This document shows positions 61,007 to 64,000 of a stretch of DNA of 64,000 nucleotides, in pieces. The position numbers and the translations under genes are program-made. Within the stretch, counting starts at the first letter, position 1; each line of letters opens with the position of its first letter. The DNA is taken from the NCBI GenBank assembly GCA_016790965.1, contig JAEUNZ010000016.1, positions 31,349-95,348 of the forward strand, read 5' to 3'. The notes beneath the pieces are model-generated. The model did not search any database, was not told where the DNA came from, and worked only from the letters and a program-made list of their open reading frames with translations. This stretch comes from SSSZ01 sp016790965 (GTDB lineage Bacteria > Pseudomonadota > Gammaproteobacteria > Burkholderiales > Rhodocyclaceae).

Positions 61007-61572
61007 CAGGCCGCCTTCCGTGGCGCGGCCGGCTGGATGGCAATGACCGGGTACTTCCACTTCCAGTTGTCCAGGGTCTCGCCGATGGGCACCATGGCGA
61101 TGCACTCCACCGGGCAGGGCGGCAGGCACAGCTCACAGCCGGTGCACAGGGGGGCGACGATGGTGTGCATCTGCTTGGCGGCGCCGACGATGGCATCCAC
61201 CGGGCAGGCCTGGATGCACAGGGTGCAGCCGATGCAGGTGTTTTCGTCGATGACCGCGACCTGGGGCGGCCGGGCCTCGACTTCCAGGGGCTTCACCTCG
61301 CGGCCCAGGAGGTCGGCCAGCTTTTGTACGCCCTCCAGGCCACCGGGGGGGCACAGGTTGATCTCCGCCTCGCCCTTGCCGATGGCCTCGGCGTAGGGGC
61401 GGCAACCGGGGTAGCCGCACTGGCCGCACTGGGTCTGAGGCAGGACGGATTCAATCTTTTCGATCAGGGGGTCGCCTTCCACCTTGAAGCGGATCGAGGC
61501 GTAGCCCAGGGCGGCCCCGAGGACGAGGGCGCCCAGGGCCATGACGGCGATGGCGAGGAGGAGCTCCGTCAT
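61006..61572 (-). CDS. rnfB: Electron transport complex subunit RnfB (ferredoxin-like)
   Basis: 188 residues. An N-terminal membrane anchor (LLLAIAVMALGALVLGAALG), the Fe-S domain CGQCGYPGCRPYAEAI and two ferredoxin-type [4Fe-4S] motifs (CIGCTLCIQACP, CTGCELCLPPCP). It is the entry point for electrons from ferredoxin. ATG 61572 overlaps the rnfA stop (ATGA). Confidence 0.95.
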   Translation of the reverse strand: MTELLLAIAVMALGALVLGAALGYASIRFKVEGDPLIEKIESVLPQTQCGQCGYPGCRPYAEAIGKGEAEINLCPPGGLEGVQKLADLLGREVKPLEVEARPPQVAVIDENTCIGCTLCIQACPVDAIVGAAKQMHTIVAPLCTGCELCLPPCPVECIAMVPIGETLDNWKWKYPVIAIQPAAPRKAA

Positions 61573-62153
61573 TGGTACCTGTCCAGCCCGGCGAAGCCCA
61601 TGAAAGCCAGGGACATGAGGCCGGCGGTGACCATGGCGATGGCCGCGCCGCGGAAGTACTTGGGCACGTCGGCGCCCTCGATGCGCTCGCGGATGCCGGC
61701 GAAGAGCACCAGCACCAGGGAGAAGCCGACGGCGCTGCCGGCTCCGAAGAGCAGCGACTCGACGAAATTGTGCTTGGCCGAAATATTGAGCAGGGGAACG
61801 CCCAGCACGGCGCAATTGGTGGTGATGAGGGGCAGGTAGATGCCCAGGGTCTGCTGCAGGGCGGGGGAAGTCTTGGCGATCACCATCTCCGTGAGTTGCA
61901 CGATGGCGGCGATGGTGACGATGAAGGACAGGGTGCGCAGGTATTCCAGCCCGAAAGGAATGAGCAGGGTGTGGTCGATGATGTAGCTGGCCCCCGTGGC
62001 CATGGTGAGCACGAAGGTGGTCGCGGCCCCCATGCCGTAGGCGGTTTCCAGCTTTTTGGAAACGCCCATGAAGGGGCACAGGCCGAGAATCTTCACCAGC
62101 ACGACGTTGTTGACCAGCACCGCGCCGACGAGGATGAAAAGGTAATGGCTCAT
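61569..62153 (-). CDS. rnfA: Electron transport complex subunit RnfA
   Basis: A 194-residue inner-membrane protein with about six helices, including NNVVLVKILGLCPFMGVSKK and LPLITTNCAVLGVPLL, with the conserved Cys residues that bind an intramembrane iron-sulfur centre with RnfE. It is the first gene of rnfABCDGE, 74 bp after pyrD on the same strand. In related bacteria the complex feeds low-potential electrons to nitrogenase or other ferredoxin users; no nif genes are in the window. Confidence 0.96.
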   Translation of the reverse strand: MSHYLFILVGAVLVNNVVLVKILGLCPFMGVSKKLETAYGMGAATTFVLTMATGASYIIDHTLLIPFGLEYLRTLSFIVTIAAIVQLTEMVIAKTSPALQQTLGIYLPLITTNCAVLGVPLLNISAKHNFVESLLFGAGSAVGFSLVLVLFAGIRERIEGADVPKYFRGAAIAMVTAGLMSLAFMGFAGLDRYQ

Positions 62154-62227
62154 GAATGGGGAAAAGGGGGAAGGCCCGTATTATCGGGCTTTGGCAGCGG
62201 CCAAACAACCGCGCGCAGGATAAGGGT

Positions 62228-63271
62228 TTAGGCTCTTTTCCTCAGCACCTGCGCCAGGGTTTCCGCCACTTCTCCCACCAGCTCCGGGCCACGATAGATG
62301 AAGCCGCTGTAGAACTGCACCAGGCTCGCACCGGCGCGGATCTTCTCGGCCGCGTCGGCCCCGCTCAGAATGCCGCCCACGCCGATGATGGGCAGTTCGC
62401 CCTGCAAGGCCGCAGACAGCTTCTGCAAGACATCGGTGGATTTGCGGAACACCGGTGCGCCGGAAAGGCCGCCGCTTTCGGCGGCGTTGGGCAATCCTTC
62501 GACCCCCTCGCGGGAGAGGGTGGTGTTGGTGGCGATGACGCCATCGATACGGTGGCGACGCAGGGCGTCGGCGATAGCGGTGATCTGCTCGTCGTCGAGA
62601 TCGGGGGCGATCTTCAAGGTCATGGGCACGTACTTGCCGTGCTTCTGGGCCAGTTGCTCCTGGCGGGCCTTCAGGCGGGCGAGGAGATCGTCCAGGGCCT
62701 CGTCCTTCTGCAATTCCCGCAGGTTCTTGGTGTTGGGCGACGAAATATTGACCGTCACATAGCTGGCGGCGTCGTAAACCTTGTCCAGGCAGAGGAGGTA
62801 ATCGTCGGCGGCATTCTCGATCGGCGTCGTCGCGTTCTTGCCGATGTTGATGCCCAGGATGCCGCCCTTCTTCGGGAAGTGTGCCGCCCGCACGTTTTCC
62901 AGCAAACGGTCGACGCCCTCGTTGTTGAAGCCCATGCGGTTGATGATGCCCTGGGCCTCCGGAAGGCGGAACAGGCGTGGCCGCGGATTGCCGGCCTGGG
63001 GACGCGGCGTGATGGTGCCGATCTCGAGGAAGCCGAAGCCCAGGCGGGCCAGGCCGTCGATATGGTCGCCGTTCTTGTCCAGGCCGGCGGCCAGCCCTAC
63101 CGGGTTGGGGAAGGTGAGGCCCATGACCTTCACAGGGTAGGGCGTCACCGGTCTGGCCAGCAGGCCGGCAAGGCCGGCGGCGTCGAGGAAGGAAACGCCG
63201 CTCATGCCAATGCCGTGGGCGGTTTCGGCATCGAGGGCGAAGAAGAATTTGCGAATGGTGGAATAGAGCAT
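62228..63271 (-). CDS. pyrD: Dihydroorotate dehydrogenase (quinone), class 2
   Basis: A 347-residue membrane-associated FMN enzyme of pyrimidine synthesis, oxidising dihydroorotate with ubiquinone. An N-terminal amphipathic helix (LYSTIRKFFFALDAETAHGI) marks class 2. The core has the FMN and substrate region NRMGFNNEG, the catalytic Ser region NISSPNTKNLR and the C-terminal GVGGILSGADAAEKI. The open frame runs upstream into a transposase remnant; ATG 63271 is the true start by homology. Confidence 0.96.
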   Translation of the reverse strand: MLYSTIRKFFFALDAETAHGIGMSGVSFLDAAGLAGLLARPVTPYPVKVMGLTFPNPVGLAAGLDKNGDHIDGLARLGFGFLEIGTITPRPQAGNPRPRLFRLPEAQGIINRMGFNNEGVDRLLENVRAAHFPKKGGILGINIGKNATTPIENAADDYLLCLDKVYDAASYVTVNISSPNTKNLRELQKDEALDDLLARLKARQEQLAQKHGKYVPMTLKIAPDLDDEQITAIADALRRHRIDGVIATNTTLSREGVEGLPNAAESGGLSGAPVFRKSTDVLQKLSAALQGELPIIGVGGILSGADAAEKIRAGASLVQFYSGFIYRGPELVGEVAETLAQVLRKRA

Positions 63272-63388
63272 GGGGGCGGATTTTATCGCATTGCAGCAAA
63301 CGGCGGACGAACTGGCCTGGTCATGAACCGCCCGATGCGGACCCGCATGCCGGGCGGTGTGGGGAGGGCCGCTTGGAAGCCGGTTCCT

Positions 63389-63448
63389 ACCCGATTGGGC
63401 CTCTCGCAGAAAGCCAATGCTCTGCTCTTCGCTGAATCGCTTCTTCAT
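63389..63448 (-). pseudogene. IS3-family transposase orfA remnant
   Basis: Twenty codons read MKKRFSEEQSIGFLREAQSG, the N-terminus of IS3-type OrfA proteins. After that the homology ends and the frame runs into the pyrD leader. It is a truncated remnant with no other part of the element visible. Confidence 0.75.
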
Positions 63449-63554
63449 GTCCAATCTCCTTGATGGTGGGATTGGACTCTAAAGTCACGTGCTACTCAAT
63501 TCCGGGGGGACGTCGCCAGAAAATTGAAGTCGGGGCTACGTACGCAAAATTGTT

Positions 63555-63641
63555 GGCTAACGTGGAGCTAACCGGCGCTGCGCGGCCTTATCGCGCAGCG
63601 TCCAGCGACCGAAGGGAGCTCGGTTGAGCGCAGGGTTGGGC
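63555..63641 (-). other. Integron attC recombination site
   Basis: Read on the minus strand, the 87-bp site starts with GCCCAAC (RYYYAAC) and ends with GTTAGCC (GTTRRRY). Inner boxes CGCTCAACC and GGTTAGCTC pair imperfectly, and the centre folds as CGCTGCGCG / CGCGCAGCG. This is the layout of an attC site, recognised as a folded single strand by the integrase IntI. It lies at the 3' end of the cassette gene 63697-63984. Confidence 0.87.
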
Positions 63642-63696
63642 GGCGTGGTTGAGTTCATCGATCGGTTTTCTTTTCCTGAGTGCATGCTTACGCGGG

Positions 63697-63984
63697 CTAG
63701 TCATGCCACCGCACAGTTGCGCCAATGCCCGGAGCACGCTCTGCGGCTGCCATTGCTTCTGCGAGAGAGGAATAGCCACCGCCACCTGCATTGAGCCGCT
63801 CACGCTCCGTTGTTGATCCGAAGTACAAGTAGTAAGTGTCCGCCTTGATGTCGTTCGCAATGTCCGGGGAATCTCCGTCATCACCACTTCCGTAGCGCAC
63901 CGGGCTAAGGACAACGCACACATCACACTCGACGGTGCCAGCGTAGAGACATGTGCCGCGTTTAACGACCGGATCCGGGGCCAT
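63697..63984 (-). CDS. Gene-cassette protein of unknown function
   Basis: 95 residues, soluble, with Cys in the N-terminal half (GTVECDVCVVLSP) and a C-terminal helix-strand part (SSLAEAMAAAERAPGIGATV). I do not recognise the family, which is usual for integron cassettes. The ATG lies 11 nt after the core TTGGGC at the window edge, and the stop is followed by attC within 60 bp: a standard promoterless cassette layout. Confidence 0.65.
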   Translation of the reverse strand: MAPDPVVKRGTCLYAGTVECDVCVVLSPVRYGSGDDGDSPDIANDIKADTYYLYFGSTTERERLNAGGGGYSSLAEAMAAAERAPGIGATVRWHD

Positions 63985-63994
63985 TACTCAAGAC

Positions 63995-64000
63995 GCCCAA
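63995..64000 (-). other. Core of the preceding attC, cut by the window edge
   Basis: The last six bases read TTGGGC on the minus strand, the cassette side of GTTGGGC, the crossover core (G^TTRRRY). It should complete an attC just outside the window, placing another cassette or the integrase platform to the right. Confidence 0.6.

Overview
This GC-rich window (roughly two-thirds G+C by eye) reads as a chromosomal segment of a betaproteobacterium, most like the Rhodocyclales. That placement is inferred from gene content and protein style: hpnCDE squalene genes, a six-gene rnf operon, EtfQO, PpiD next to FabI, a lexA-imuA-imuB cassette with dnaE2, kup with kdpDE, DUF47-pit, greB and htpG. No rRNA or CRISPR array is visible. 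One tRNA (Leu, anticodon UAG) is present.

Layout. 1-3.3 kb: a FecR-like gene cut by the edge and the hpnC-hpnD-hpnE operon (minus strand). 3.4-6.9 kb: tRNA-Leu, a TPR-CHAT protease-like protein and a small unknown. 7-9.8 kb: an MscS channel with a cyclic-nucleotide domain, divergent from an LhgO-like oxidase. 9.9-17.2 kb: ppiD and fabI converging on a terminator, EtfQO divergent from a hotdog thioesterase, an exported unknown, a mobile-looking repeat and dGTPase. 17.2-18.1 kb: a TacA/TacT toxin-antitoxin pair. 18.3-21 kb: a large membrane patatin. 21.2-25.4 kb: a kdpD-kdpE-kup potassium operon. 25.5-29.8 kb: an HD-GYP protein, then lexA-imuA-imuB behind an SOS box.

29.8-37 kb is an accessory island lying between imuB and its usual partner dnaE2. 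It holds a three-gene unit (WYL regulator, a 67-aa membrane protein and a 247-aa protein whose C-terminal tails look alike), a HigBA module with a promoter/operator that can be read directly, a decayed second toxin gene, a decayed methylase 3' end and a full-length restriction-methylase fusion. dnaE2 (37.1 kb) has its own promoter and SOS box.

40-53.5 kb: a haem-type DUF3365 histidine kinase, DUF47-pit phosphate uptake, greB, htpG, a 909-bp IS5-family insertion sequence, a secretion-type ATPase, an ODP-like metallo-hydrolase, a FecR protein and DUF1841. 53.5-63.3 kb: a FIST protein, nth, a PAS-PAS-GGDEF cyclase, rnfABCDGE and pyrD. The right edge (63.5-64 kb) carries an integron attC site and one gene cassette, with the core of a preceding attC at the last bases.

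The most unusual feature is a dispersed repeat family. Five copies of an 83- or about 160-bp element with terminal inverted repeats each begin exactly at the last base of a stop codon, always in the same orientation relative to the gene. A second, unrelated 236-bp inverted-repeat element sits at a stop codon flanked by TGA on both sides, as if both families insert into stop codons.
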